Positions 49,019 to 58,400 of a DNA stretch of 64,000 nt are shown piece by piece. Source of the DNA: Xanthomonas hyacinthi. Its GTDB lineage: Bacteria; Pseudomonadota; Gammaproteobacteria; Xanthomonadales; Xanthomonadaceae. Within the stretch, counting starts at the first letter, position 1. Each line of letters begins with the position of its first letter. A model generated the notes under the pieces. It ran no database searches and was not told the DNA's origin. It worked only from the letters and a program-made list of their open reading frames with translations. The translations under genes were made by a program, and so were the position numbers. The DNA lies in assembly GCF_009769165.1 (NCBI RefSeq), contig NZ_CP043476.1, positions 2,797,001-2,861,000 of the forward strand, given 5' to 3'.

Positions 49019-51193
49019 ATGGCACCAGGAACGGCCAAATTAGCGGTGGCTCTGACGTCAGGAGCGTCCGAGGAAGCGTCACAACCCAGGGATGAGGGGC
49101 TGATGGGGCTGGTGTTGTTGGCTCAATTCCATGGAATTGCAGCCGACCCGGCGCAGCTAGCCCATCAGTTCGGTAGCTCGGGCGAGATTTTCGACGAGAC
49201 TGCGCTCCTGCTGTCCGCCAAGCGGCTGAGCCTGAAGGCCCGCTTCGTCTTGCAGCCGGCCGATCGATTGAACAAGGTGGCTCTCCCCGCCCTGTCCTGG
49301 CAACCGGATGGTCAGCATTTTCTGGTTGCCAAGGTCAGCGATGACAGTGTTCTGATCCATGACCTGACTCGACAACGGCCTCAAGTGCTGCCTCGTGCCG
49401 AATTCGACGCCCGTTATGCCGGCCGCTTGTTGCTGGTGACCTCACGCGCCTCGGTCTTGGGTCAACTGGCCAAGTTCGACTTCCGCTGGTTCGTACCGGC
49501 CGTGGTGAAGTACCGCAAGTTACTGATTGAAGTGTTGGTGGTCTCGTTGTTCATCCAGCTATTCGCGCTGGTCACGCCCCTGTTCTACCAGGTGGTCATG
49601 GACAAGGTGCTGGTGCACCACAGCATCACCACGCTGGAAGTGATTGCTATCGGGCTGGTATCTATTGCCGTCTTCGACGTGATTCTATCGGGCCTGCGCA
49701 GCTACGTTTTCTTTCACACCACCAGTAAAATCGATGTCGAACTGGGCGCTCGCCTGTTCCGCCACATCCTGGCCTTGCCGCTGAGTTATTTCGAGTCGCG
49801 ACGGGTCGGCGATACCATCGCCCGGGTTCGCGAGCTCGAGAACATACGCAACTTCTTGACCGGTCAGGCCCTGACCTCGGTTCTCGATTTGCTGTTCACC
49901 GTGGTGTTTCTGGCGGTGATGTTCTATTACAGCGTCTGGCTGACCTTGATCGTAGTGATTTCCCTGCCGATCTATGCCTTGTGGTCGGCCTCGATTACTC
50001 CGGCGCTGCGCAAGTGCCTGGATGAGAAGTTCGCCCGTGGCGCCGACAACCAGTCCTTCTTGGTGGAAACGATCAACGGCATCGGGACGGTCAAGGCTAC
50101 CGCCGTGGATCCGCGTGTCACCCGCACTTGGGACAATCAATTGGCTGGCTATGTCGGGGCCTCGTTCCGGGTCATGCGCTTGGCAAGTATCGGCCAGCAA
50201 GGCATCCAGTTGGTACAGAAGTTGGTCAGCATTGGCATCCTTTTTTTCGGTGCCAAGCTGGTAATCGATGGCAAACTGTCGGTCGGCCAGTTGATCGCCT
50301 TCAACATGCTTTCCGGCCAAGTGGCCACTCCGATCGTGCGTCTGGCGCAGCTGTGGCAGGAGTTCCAGCAGGTCGGCATCTCGGTCGAGCGCATGGGCGA
50401 CATCCTCAACACCAGGGCCGAGCTACCTGGTAGCCGCATGACCTTGCCGCCCATTCAGGGGCGCGTGACCTTCGACAAGGTGAGTTTCCGCTATCGACCC
50501 GAGACTGCCGAGGTGCTGAGCGGCATCGTCCTGGACATCGCTCCGGGAGAAATCATCGGCATCGTCGGCCGCTCAGGCTCGGGCAAGAGCACCTTGACAA
50601 AATTGGTCCAGCGGCTGTACGTGCCGGAACGCGGGCGGGTGCTGATCGACGGCCACGATCTGGCCTTGGCCGATCCGGCCTGGCTGCGCCGCCAACTGGG
50701 TGTGGTGCTTCAAGAAAACTTTCTTTTCAATCGTAGTGTGCGCGAAAACATTGCGCTCAGCGATCCAGGCATCCCGCTGCAGCGCGTGATCCAGGCAGCC
50801 AAGCTGGCCGGCGCCCATGACTTCATTCTGGAATTGCCCGAAGGTTACGACACCGTGGTCGGGGAACAAGGCGCTTCGCTCTCCGGTGGTCAGCGTCAGC
50901 GCCTGGCCATCGCCCGGGCGCTCATCACCAACCCGCGCATTCTGATTCTGGATGAAGCCACCAGTGCGTTGGATTACGAGTCGGAACATGCGGTGATGCG
51001 CAATATGCGCACCATCTGCCAAGGCCGTACGGTGCTGATCATTGCCCACCGCCTGTCGACGGTGCGCCATGCCAATCGCATTGTCGTGATCGAAAAGGGT
51101 CAGATGGTGGAAACCGGTACCCATGAGCAGCTGGTCAATCGCCCCAACGGCCACTATGCCAGGCTGCACAAGCTGCAGGAGGGTGCGGTATGA
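49019..51193 (+). CDS. Type I secretion ABC exporter with degenerate C39-like domain
   Basis: A 724-residue HlyB/RtxB-type inner-membrane exporter. Residues 1-140 form a C39-like domain in which the peptidase Cys is replaced (DEGLMG where active peptidases have DCG), as in RTX exporters that do not cleave a leader. The six-helix transmembrane domain spans about 160-440. The ATPase domain carries Walker [11 protein letters not shown], signature [11 protein letters not shown], Walker [13 protein letters not shown] and the switch His in [15 protein letters not shown] precedes the ATG. It is coupled to the adaptor gene by a 4-base overlap and should export the RTX protein downstream. Confidence 0.96.
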   Translation: MAPGTAKLAVALTSGASEEASQPRDEGLMGLVLLAQFHGIAADPAQLAHQFGSSGEIFDETALLLSAKRLSLKARFVLQPADRLNKVALPALSWQPDGQHFLVAKVSDDSVLIHDLTRQRPQVLPRAEFDARYAGRLLLVTSRASVLGQLAKFDFRWFVPAVVKYRKLLIEVLVVSLFIQLFALVTPLFYQVVMDKVLVHHSITTLEVIAIGLVSIAVFDVILSGLRSYVFFHTTSKIDVELGARLFRHILALPLSYFESRRVGDTIARVRELENIRNFLTGQALTSVLDLLFTVVFLAVMFYYSVWLTLIVVISLPIYALWSASITPALRKCLDEKFARGADNQSFLVETINGIGTVKATAVDPRVTRTWDNQLAGYVGASFRVMRLASIGQQGIQLVQKLVSIGILFFGAKLVIDGKLSVGQLIAFNMLSGQVATPIVRLAQLWQEFQQVGISVERMGDILNTRAELPGSRMTLPPIQGRVTFDKVSFRYRPETAEVLSGIVLDIAPGEIIGIVGRSGSGKSTLTKLVQRLYVPERGRVLIDGHDLALADPAWLRRQLGVVLQENFLFNRSVRENIALSDPGIPLQRVIQAAKLAGAHDFILELPEGYDTVVGEQGASLSGGQRQRLAIARALITNPRILILDEATSALDYESEHAVMRNMRTICQGRTVLIIAHRLSTVRHANRIVVIEKGQMVETGTHEQLVNRPNGHYARLHKLQEGAV

Positions 51194-52611
51194 AGCAGGC
51201 CGTCGAAGCTGCGCGCGAGTTCCTTGGCCGCTATGGTCAAGTGTTCAAGGTGGCCTGGTCGGTTCGCGATACGCTGGACCCTCCCCGGCGCACCGAAGAT
51301 GAACTGGCTTTCCTGCCTGCCCATCTTGAGTTGACCGATACCCCGGTCTCGCCAACCGCGCGCTGGACAATGCGCCTGATCATCGCGTTTTTCTGCGTGG
51401 CGCTGCTGTGGGCGGTTTTTGGCCAGCTCGATATCGTGGCGGTGGCACCAGGCAAGACGGTGGTGGGCAGCCGGACAAAAGTCATTCAACCGGCCGAGAC
51501 AGCCGTGGTGAAGCGCATCCTGGTCCAGGACGGACAAATCGTAAAGCGCGGTCAGCTGTTGATCGAATTGGACGCCACTGGCACCGGAGCGGACTATGCG
51601 AAAGCAGGTGATGCCCTGGTCAATGCCCGAATGGCGATGCTGCGGTTGGCCGCCGTGGCCGAGGCCTTGCAAGCCGGTAAGCCTCCTTCCATGCAGACGG
51701 ATGCCTCGCTCCCAGTAGATCGGTTCCGGACGGAGCAACAACTGGCCCTCAGCCAATTCGAAGCCTATCAGGCCAAGCGCCACAACCTGCAAGCGGCGAT
51801 CAGCCAACGGCGCGCGGAAATTCAGACCGTGCAATCGCTCATTGGCCCGTTGGCCGAATCGGCCAAGATCGCGACAAGTCGTTCTCAGGACTACGCCAAG
51901 TTGGTGGAAGGCCGTTACGTAGGTCGGCACGATTATCTGTTGCGCGAACAGGAGCGGATTGCCGCAGAGCGCGATCTGGCATCGCAGCGCAGCCGCTTGC
52001 AGGAAACCACGTCGGCGTTGAAGGGAGCACAGGAAGAACTGCTCATGCTGACTGCCGACACTCTACAGCAGACCCTGGATGGGTTGCGCCAGGCCCACGA
52101 ACAGGTGCAGCAGTTCGCCCCGGAAGTCGCGAAGACCGAACAACGCGACCGGCTCATGCAGCTGCGGGCGCCAGTGGACGGCACGGTGCAGCAGTTGGCG
52201 ATGCACACCGTCGGCGGCGTCGTGACGCCGGCACAAGCGCTGCTGGCGGTGGTGCCCAGCGAGGAGGCGCTGGAAGTGGAAGCTACGGTGCTTAACAAGG
52301 ACATCGGTTTCGTGCGGCCGGGTCAACGGGCCACGGTCAAGGTGGAGAGTTTCCCGTATACGCGCTATGGCTACCTGGAGGGGACGGTGCAATCTGTGTC
52401 CCACGATGCGGCGCAGGACGAGAAGATGGGGCTGGTATTTCCGACAAGGGTGAAGCTGAGCGATCCAACCTTGATGATCGATGGGGTCAAGGTGGCGCTT
52501 ACTCCGGGGATGAACTTGAGCATAGAGATCAAGACCGGGAGACGCCGGGTGATCGACTACCTGCTCAGTCCCCTGCACCAGCACGGACATGAAGCGCTGC
52601 GGGAGCGCTGA
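51190..52611 (+). CDS. HlyD-family periplasmic adaptor of type I secretion
   Basis: A 473-residue membrane-fusion protein. A single N-terminal helix ([22 protein letters not shown]) leads to biotinyl-lipoyl-like segments, a long coiled-coil hairpin (about 160-300, rich in Gln/Ala/Glu such as [20 protein letters not shown]), and the conserved C-terminal [18 protein letters not shown] motif. Its ATG overlaps the exporter's TGA. The outer-membrane TolC partner is not in this window, as is usual when TolC is encoded elsewhere. Confidence 0.96.
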   Translation: MKQAVEAAREFLGRYGQVFKVAWSVRDTLDPPRRTEDELAFLPAHLELTDTPVSPTARWTMRLIIAFFCVALLWAVFGQLDIVAVAPGKTVVGSRTKVIQPAETAVVKRILVQDGQIVKRGQLLIELDATGTGADYAKAGDALVNARMAMLRLAAVAEALQAGKPPSMQTDASLPVDRFRTEQQLALSQFEAYQAKRHNLQAAISQRRAEIQTVQSLIGPLAESAKIATSRSQDYAKLVEGRYVGRHDYLLREQERIAAERDLASQRSRLQETTSALKGAQEELLMLTADTLQQTLDGLRQAHEQVQQFAPEVAKTEQRDRLMQLRAPVDGTVQQLAMHTVGGVVTPAQALLAVVPSEEALEVEATVLNKDIGFVRPGQRATVKVESFPYTRYGYLEGTVQSVSHDAAQDEKMGLVFPTRVKLSDPTLMIDGVKVALTPGMNLSIEIKTGRRRVIDYLLSPLHQHGHEALRER

Positions 52612-52749
52612 CGGCGGACAATGATCGGCAATGCGGCAACCTGCGAGGCAAAGAGGTTTAAGCAAGGGATTTCCTTCATTGCTCAGTCAACTCGAATGCG
52701 TGGTGCCCAGGATTCCTGAGTCTGTAGAAAACCTACGAGGGGTAGCGAG

Positions 52750-53355
52750 ATGGTGACGTACAGATGGGCAACGTCAGGCTTGCTGACTGTGGCCGTCGCA
52801 TTGGCGGGATGCAGCAACAAGCAGGAGATGCGCTGGAAGGAGCAGGTCTGGCTCAGCGATGGGCGGCGTATCGACGTGGACCGTTATTCGGTGGCGTTGA
52901 AGAGCGGTTTCCCCAATACCACCGACGGGCCTCCTGTCTATCAGGAGATCAACTATGCGCCTTTGGGCGTGCATTGGTCTACCAAGGATGCAGGTGTGAA
53001 TGGCTCAAGTAGTATGAATACCTTCGACATTATCGAAGGTGATGCGTATCTCGTGGTTCATGACAACGATAAACTGGAGAGATTTTGTATTGGCAAGCCC
53101 AAGGGTTCTTATTTGATTAATGTCTATCGATGGCATAAAGGTGCGATGCAGAAGATTGATCAACACGACGCGCCAATCGCACGCATGGGGATCAATCTAT
53201 CTGGAACCGGGAACTGGGGATTCCGTCATGCGGACAAGCCGGTGACCTATCTGTCATGGGATGACATTGCTTATGTGACGAGACAATCCAGGGCAGGGCC
53301 TCCGGAATTGATTTCCGAGTTTTATAAAGATAGAGAATATGCGGTTTGCCAATAA
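52750..53355 (+). CDS. Lipoprotein, copy 1 (candidate immunity protein)
   Basis: A 201-residue lipoprotein with signal TSGLLTVAVALAGC (canonical LAGC lipobox). The mature part has WKEQVWLSDGRRIDVDRYSV, PPVYQEINYAPLGVHW and KPVTYLSWDDIAYVTRQ. No named family is recalled. Two close paralogues follow, each directly upstream of a toxin N-terminus or fragment. That arrangement, lipoprotein targeting and the envelope-acting lipase downstream suggest periplasmic immunity. Alternatives are a lipase chaperone or a surface adaptor. It starts 139 bases after the HlyD gene. Confidence 0.8.
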   Translation: MVTYRWATSGLLTVAVALAGCSNKQEMRWKEQVWLSDGRRIDVDRYSVALKSGFPNTTDGPPVYQEINYAPLGVHWSTKDAGVNGSSSMNTFDIIEGDAYLVVHDNDKLERFCIGKPKGSYLINVYRWHKGAMQKIDQHDAPIARMGINLSGTGNWGFRHADKPVTYLSWDDIAYVTRQSRAGPPELISEFYKDREYAVCQ

Positions 53356-53384
53356 ATTCTTCAATCGATAGGGGATGGATGGAA

Positions 53385-53735
53385 ATGGATTTCAGTAAAA
53401 CGCAGCTTGATTACGCGCAGCTTTCGGCGAATGTCTATGGGGCGAAGTCCAGCGGGAGGTCGGAACTGAATACAGTTCAGCTCCCCAATGGATGGAATCC
53501 GATCGGGGAGAGGATCTCGCCGACGGGGTTCATGGCCAAGGCCTATCGCAATGCGGCCACGGGCGAAGTGGTGGTCGCTTACGCAGAGACGACTGCAGAG
53601 GACGGTGCTGAGCGTCACGATGGGGTGCGGCAAAACGAAGTCTGCCAGAGCGCGCACATGGCCGAGCAAGACGGTAATCTCGTAGGGCAAGTGCATTCAA
53701 GCAATGAAGACTGGTCATTGCTTGAATTCATTTGA
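53385..53735 (+). pseudogene. Truncated RTX-lipase N-terminal module, copy 1
   Basis: A 116-residue frame whose first 63 residues nearly equal the start of the full RTX lipase (DFSKTQLDYAQLSANVYGAK, NGWNPIGERISPTGFMAKAY). At GEVVVAYAETTAEDGA it leaves homology and ends with QSAHMAEQDGNLVGQVHSSN then EDWSLLEFI. The oxyanion-loop YAGTT is altered to YAETT and the GHSLGG nucleophile is absent, so it has no catalysis. It may be a relic of an earlier toxin, or a donor cassette. Confidence 0.8.
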
Positions 53736-54225
53736 AATGGAAATTGCCTGGGACCGCTGGATCGATCTTTGAATGGGATGCGCGATGGAGAAGATGAAAT
53801 GATGAAAGTCAGATGGAGTGTCATCGGCGTGCTGCTCGGCGCAGTCGTCTCGACGCCGGGATGCAGCAACAAGGACGAGATGCGCTGGAAGGAGCAGGTC
53901 TGGCTCAGCGATGGGCGCCGGATCGACGTAGAGCGGTATTCGGTGGCGTTGAAGAGCGGGTTTCCCAATACGACAGACGGGCCTCCTGTCTATCAGGAAA
54001 TCAGTTATGCCCCTTTAGGGGTCCATTGGTCTACAAGAAAGGGGGGGGCAGTTCCGGAGATGTTGTCATTTGACGTTATGGATGGCGACGCATATTTAAT
54101 TATCGTTCCTGGCGATGACTTCAAGGATTTTTGTGTTGGCAAGCCTATTGGGTCTTATTTGATTGATGTTTATCGCTGGCGCAAAGGGTTAATGCAGAAG
54201 ATCGATCAGCATGACGCGCCAATCG
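53501..54225 (+). repeat. Direct repeat, left copy (725 bp, 1046-bp period)
   Basis: 53501-54225 equals 54547-55271 with one mismatch that I could see (G at 54080, A at 55126). It spans the end of a truncated lipase module and most of the next lipoprotein gene. The near identity implies a very recent tandem duplication or conversion. Confidence 0.9.
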
Positions 54226-54401
54226 TACGCATGGGGATCAATTTATCTGGAACCGGGAACTGGGGATTCCGCCATGCGGACAAGCCGGTGACCTACCTGT
54301 CATGGGATGACATCGCTTACGTGACAGGACAGCCCAGCGCGGGACCTCCGAAGTTGGTTTCCGATTTTTTTAAAAAGCGGGAATATGCGGTTTGCCAATA
54401 A
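53799..54401 (+). CDS. Lipoprotein, copy 2 (candidate immunity protein)
   Basis: A 200-residue paralogue of copy 1. The signal WSVIGVLLGAVVSTPGC ends in a non-canonical TPGC lipobox. The middle differs from copy 1 (TRKGGAVPEMLSFDVMDGDA, VPGDDFKDFCVGKPIGSYL) and the C-terminus is unique (YVTGQPSAGPPKLVSDFFKK). A run of eight G lies at 54041-54048 inside the gene, a possible slipping site. GGAG precedes the ATG by 8 bases. Confidence 0.8.
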   Translation: MMKVRWSVIGVLLGAVVSTPGCSNKDEMRWKEQVWLSDGRRIDVERYSVALKSGFPNTTDGPPVYQEISYAPLGVHWSTRKGGAVPEMLSFDVMDGDAYLIIVPGDDFKDFCVGKPIGSYLIDVYRWRKGLMQKIDQHDAPIVRMGINLSGTGNWGFRHADKPVTYLSWDDIAYVTGQPSAGPPKLVSDFFKKREYAVCQ

Positions 54402-54430
54402 ATTTGTCAATCACTAAAGGGTGAGTGGAA

Positions 54431-54781
54431 ATGGATTTCAGTAAAACGCAGTTCGATTATGCGCAGCTGGCAGCAAATGTGTATGGAGCGAAATCCGGCG
54501 TTAGGTCGGAGCTGAATACACTTCAACTGCCAAATGGATGGAATATGATCGGGGAGAGGATCTCGCCGACGGGGTTCATGGCCAAGGCCTATCGCAATGC
54601 GGCCACGGGCGAAGTGGTGGTCGCTTACGCAGAGACGACTGCAGAGGACGGTGCTGAGCGTCACGATGGGGTGCGGCAAAACGAAGTCTGCCAGAGCGCG
54701 CACATGGCCGAGCAAGACGGTAATCTCGTAGGGCAAGTGCATTCAAGCAATGAAGACTGGTCATTGCTTGAATTCATTTGA
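54431..54781 (+). pseudogene. Truncated RTX-lipase N-terminal module, copy 2
   Basis: A 116-residue frame like truncated copy 1. The first 38 residues carry their own substitutions (TQFDYAQLAANVYGAKSGV), while the rest, including the break point and tail, is identical to copy 1. The shared junction means the deletion preceded duplication or was copied by conversion. Confidence 0.8.
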
Positions 54782-55271
54782 AATGGAAATTGCCTGGGAC
54801 CGCTGGATCGATCTTTGAATGGGATGCGCGATGGAGAAGATGAAATGATGAAAGTCAGATGGAGTGTCATCGGCGTGCTGCTCGGCGCAGTCGTCTCGAC
54901 GCCGGGATGCAGCAACAAGGACGAGATGCGCTGGAAGGAGCAGGTCTGGCTCAGCGATGGGCGCCGGATCGACGTAGAGCGGTATTCGGTGGCGTTGAAG
55001 AGCGGGTTTCCCAATACGACAGACGGGCCTCCTGTCTATCAGGAAATCAGTTATGCCCCTTTAGGGGTCCATTGGTCTACAAGAAAGGGGGGGGCAGTTC
55101 CGGAGATGTTGTCATTTGACGTTATAGATGGCGACGCATATTTAATTATCGTTCCTGGCGATGACTTCAAGGATTTTTGTGTTGGCAAGCCTATTGGGTC
55201 TTATTTGATTGATGTTTATCGCTGGCGCAAAGGGTTAATGCAGAAGATCGATCAGCATGACGCGCCAATCG
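54547..55271 (+). repeat. Direct repeat, right copy (725 bp)
   Basis: Partner of the repeat at 53501-54225; see that entry. Past 55271 the sequence switches to match lipoprotein copy 1 rather than copy 2. Confidence 0.9.
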
Positions 55272-55447
55272 CACGCATGGGGATCAATTTATCTGGAACC
55301 GGGAACTGGGGATTCCGTCATGCGGACAAGCCGGTGACCTATCTGTCATGGGATGACATTGCTTATGTGACGAGACAATCCAGGGCAGGGCCTCCGGAAT
55401 TGATTTCCGAGTTTTATAAAGATCGAGAATATGCAGTTTGCCAATAA
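54845..55447 (+). CDS. Lipoprotein, copy 3 (candidate cognate immunity protein)
   Basis: A 200-residue mosaic. The first 140 residues or so equal copy 2 (including TPGC signal end, eight-G tract at 55087-55094 and VPGDDFKDFC), while the last 50 equal copy 1 (YVTRQSRAGPPELISEFYKD). It lies 29 bases upstream of the full-length RTX lipase, so it is the likely cognate partner. Confidence 0.82.
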   Translation: MMKVRWSVIGVLLGAVVSTPGCSNKDEMRWKEQVWLSDGRRIDVERYSVALKSGFPNTTDGPPVYQEISYAPLGVHWSTRKGGAVPEMLSFDVIDGDAYLIIVPGDDFKDFCVGKPIGSYLIDVYRWRKGLMQKIDQHDAPIARMGINLSGTGNWGFRHADKPVTYLSWDDIAYVTRQSRAGPPELISEFYKDREYAVCQ

Positions 55448-55476
55448 ATTCTTCAATCGATAGAGGATGGTTAGAA

Positions 55477-58400
55477 ATGGATTTCAGTAAAACGCAGCTT
55501 GATTACGCACAGCTTTCGGCGAATGTCTATGGGGCGAAGTCCAGCGTGAGGTCGGAACTGAATACACTTCAGCTCCCCAATGGATGGAATATGATCGGGG
55601 AGAGAATCTCGCCGACGGGCTTCATGGCCAAGGCCTATCGCAATGCGGCCACGGGCGAAGTGGTGATCGCTTACGCCGGGACGACTGGAGAGGACGGTGC
55701 TGCCCTTAACGACTGGGTTACGGGCAATATCCCGGCAGGCGTAGGCGCATTCTCCCAGGCCTACGAGGCGATAGCCTTCTACCTGGAAGTACTGAAGTTG
55801 CCGGGCGTGGATCCGGCAAAGACAAGTTTCACCGGTCATTCGCTGGGCGGCGGCCTCGCTTCGCTGATGGCGGTCTATTTCGACAAAAAAGCGGTCGTCT
55901 TCGATCAGGCGCCCTTCGAGCTGTCGGCGGCGACGTTTACGTACGTCGCTTATCAGGCGGCTTTGGAACTTGCAGGCTATACCATCCCCCAGGAGTTCTA
56001 CGACTACGATCAGCTCGATTATAGCGAGCGAAAATCGAATGTGCAGCAGGTCGTGGTGGCGGGCGAGGTGCTCAGCTACGTGACGGGAAATGGATTCAAG
56101 ATCAATGACGGAAATCCACTTTTGATCGATCCGGAGGCGGAAAGTCTCTTCGGGTGGGGCGGAAGCGTAGGTGCCGATTTCACCAAGGCCGTCGACCTGC
56201 ATTCGATGACACTGCTCGCGGGGTTCATGAAATCAGAGGTGTTTATTGAAGCCGCCAAGAATTTCAAGGAACTGCTGCCAAGAATTTTTGATGGTGCATA
56301 CAAAAATATAGCGCCAACAAGTCGTGTTATTAGTACTTTGCTTGAGTTGTTGGTCCAGCGCCAAATCGCAGGAGAAGCTTCGCTCGATGCGCTCGCGGCC
56401 GACTTGGCGAAGATCGTAGGCACCGATCTGCGCGGGGCGGATGGTTCGTTCTCCGTCCATGAAAACGGAGACGACAAGCAGATCAATCTGGCCGCCGCGC
56501 TCATCGACGTGGTGCTTGCCGGGCTCTATCAGCAGGCCAATGGCAGAACGCCGCAGAAAGGATTCACCGGCTTGCTTGCTGAAGTCCTGACCCGCGCCGA
56601 CGGCTATGTCGGCTTCGATGCGAAAGCACTTGGCAAACAGGCGAATCCAGGCATCCAATCACTGAGCCAATACGTCTCCGCAAAAACAAAGGACATGGCC
56701 TTCGATGCATCCCTGCTGGAAAAAGCACGTTGGGGCGTGCAGGACGGCGGCGCCATGCACTATGTCGGCTCCGAACTGGATGCGCGCTCGGACGTGGTGA
56801 TCGCGTTGAGCGGCAACAATACCATCGCCACCGGCGGCGGCGACGATCTGGTACTGGGCGGCAAGGGCAACGACGACATCAGCGGGGGATCGGGCAACGA
56901 CCGCCTGTACGGCGGTGCGGGGACCGACCACTATCGTTTCTACAGCAACGATTCGGTGTTGGCGACCATCGACCGCATCTACGACAGCGGCGGCGATGGC
57001 GTTCTCTATGTCGATGACGTGGCGGTGACGGCCGGTGCCCGGCTATCCGAAACGACTTGGCAGGACGCTACCGGTAACCTGACGCTGACCTGGGTGCCAG
57101 AGCCGGTCGGTAGCTTGATCGTCAAGAACCTCGTTACCGGCGACACCATCTACGTCGAGAAATGGTCCAACACGCAATTTGGCATCACCTTGTCCGGCGA
57201 AGTGCCTGTAGTGACGTCTCCTGCAGTGATCAACTTGACAGACAATGCCGACGCCTACGGCGAGTTCGGTGCGAACGATGCCAATGATGTCGTCATTGGC
57301 CTTGCGGGCAACGACGGTATCGAGGGCGGCGCTGGCGATGACCGCTTAGATGGCGGCGCCGGCGACGATCTCATCCTGGGCGGTTCCGGCGACGATCATC
57401 TCTATGGCGGGGCGGGCAACGACTTCATCGTCGACGGATCGGAACAAGCGGACATGCGGCCGTGGACCAGTCAGGAGCAGGCCGCGGTGGACAATGAGAT
57501 ACAGCAGTCCCTGGGCGACGGAACGATCGTGGCGCGCGGCGCTGGATGGTACATCGTGCAGGGCGGCGCGCTCGATGGCGTGAACGGACTGAAATGGAAC
57601 TACCTGGATCCCGATGCGCGTCCCAGCGGCAATGACGTCATCGATGCGGGCGATGGCGACGACTATGTGCTCGCCGGCGAAGGCGACGACATCGTCGTCG
57701 GTGGTGCGGGGGCCGACGCCATCAACGGTGGGCATGGTCACGACATCCTCTACGGCGGCGACGGGAACGACACGATCGTCGGCGATCCGCGCGGCGTGGC
57801 GTCTTCCAGAGGCTTGTTGACGTTCACCGTCTCCGCCGCGGCGGAGATAAACGGGAACGACATCATCGACGCCGGGGACGGCGACGATGTCGTGATCGGA
57901 TCCGGTGGCAACGACATCATCCACGGCGGCCTTGGCAACGACAACCTCCAAGGATTCGCCTATGGCGAAACCAAGGACGCCGACGACCCGGATGCCGACT
58001 ACATCGATGGCGGCGATGGCAACGATACGATCGGCGGTGGCGACGGCAACGACACGCTGTTCGGCGGTTCGGGAAACGATGTGATGGCCGGCGACGATGC
58101 CAAGGTGCCGCTGGCCAATCATGGCGACGACCTGATGGACGGTGGCGCCGGCGACGATCTTCTCGAAGGATTCGGCGGCAACGATACCTTGCTGGGCGGA
58201 GACGGCGTGGACACCCTGCTGGGCGACAGCCTGGCCATCGACGCCGCGGCGCATGGCGACGACATCCTCAAGGGCGGCGCCGGCGACGACATCGCCGCCG
58301 GCATGGGAGGCAGCGATGTCATCTATGGCGACGACGGCGACGATCAACTGATCGGCGACGCCAATCCCTCCGAGATTGCGCTGCAATACCATGGCGACGA

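Noticed and set aside
55471..56202. Minus-strand frames opposite the lipase domain and RTX repeats
   Set aside because: Shadows of the sense gene; Val/Ile/His-rich translation from the reverse complement of repeat codons.
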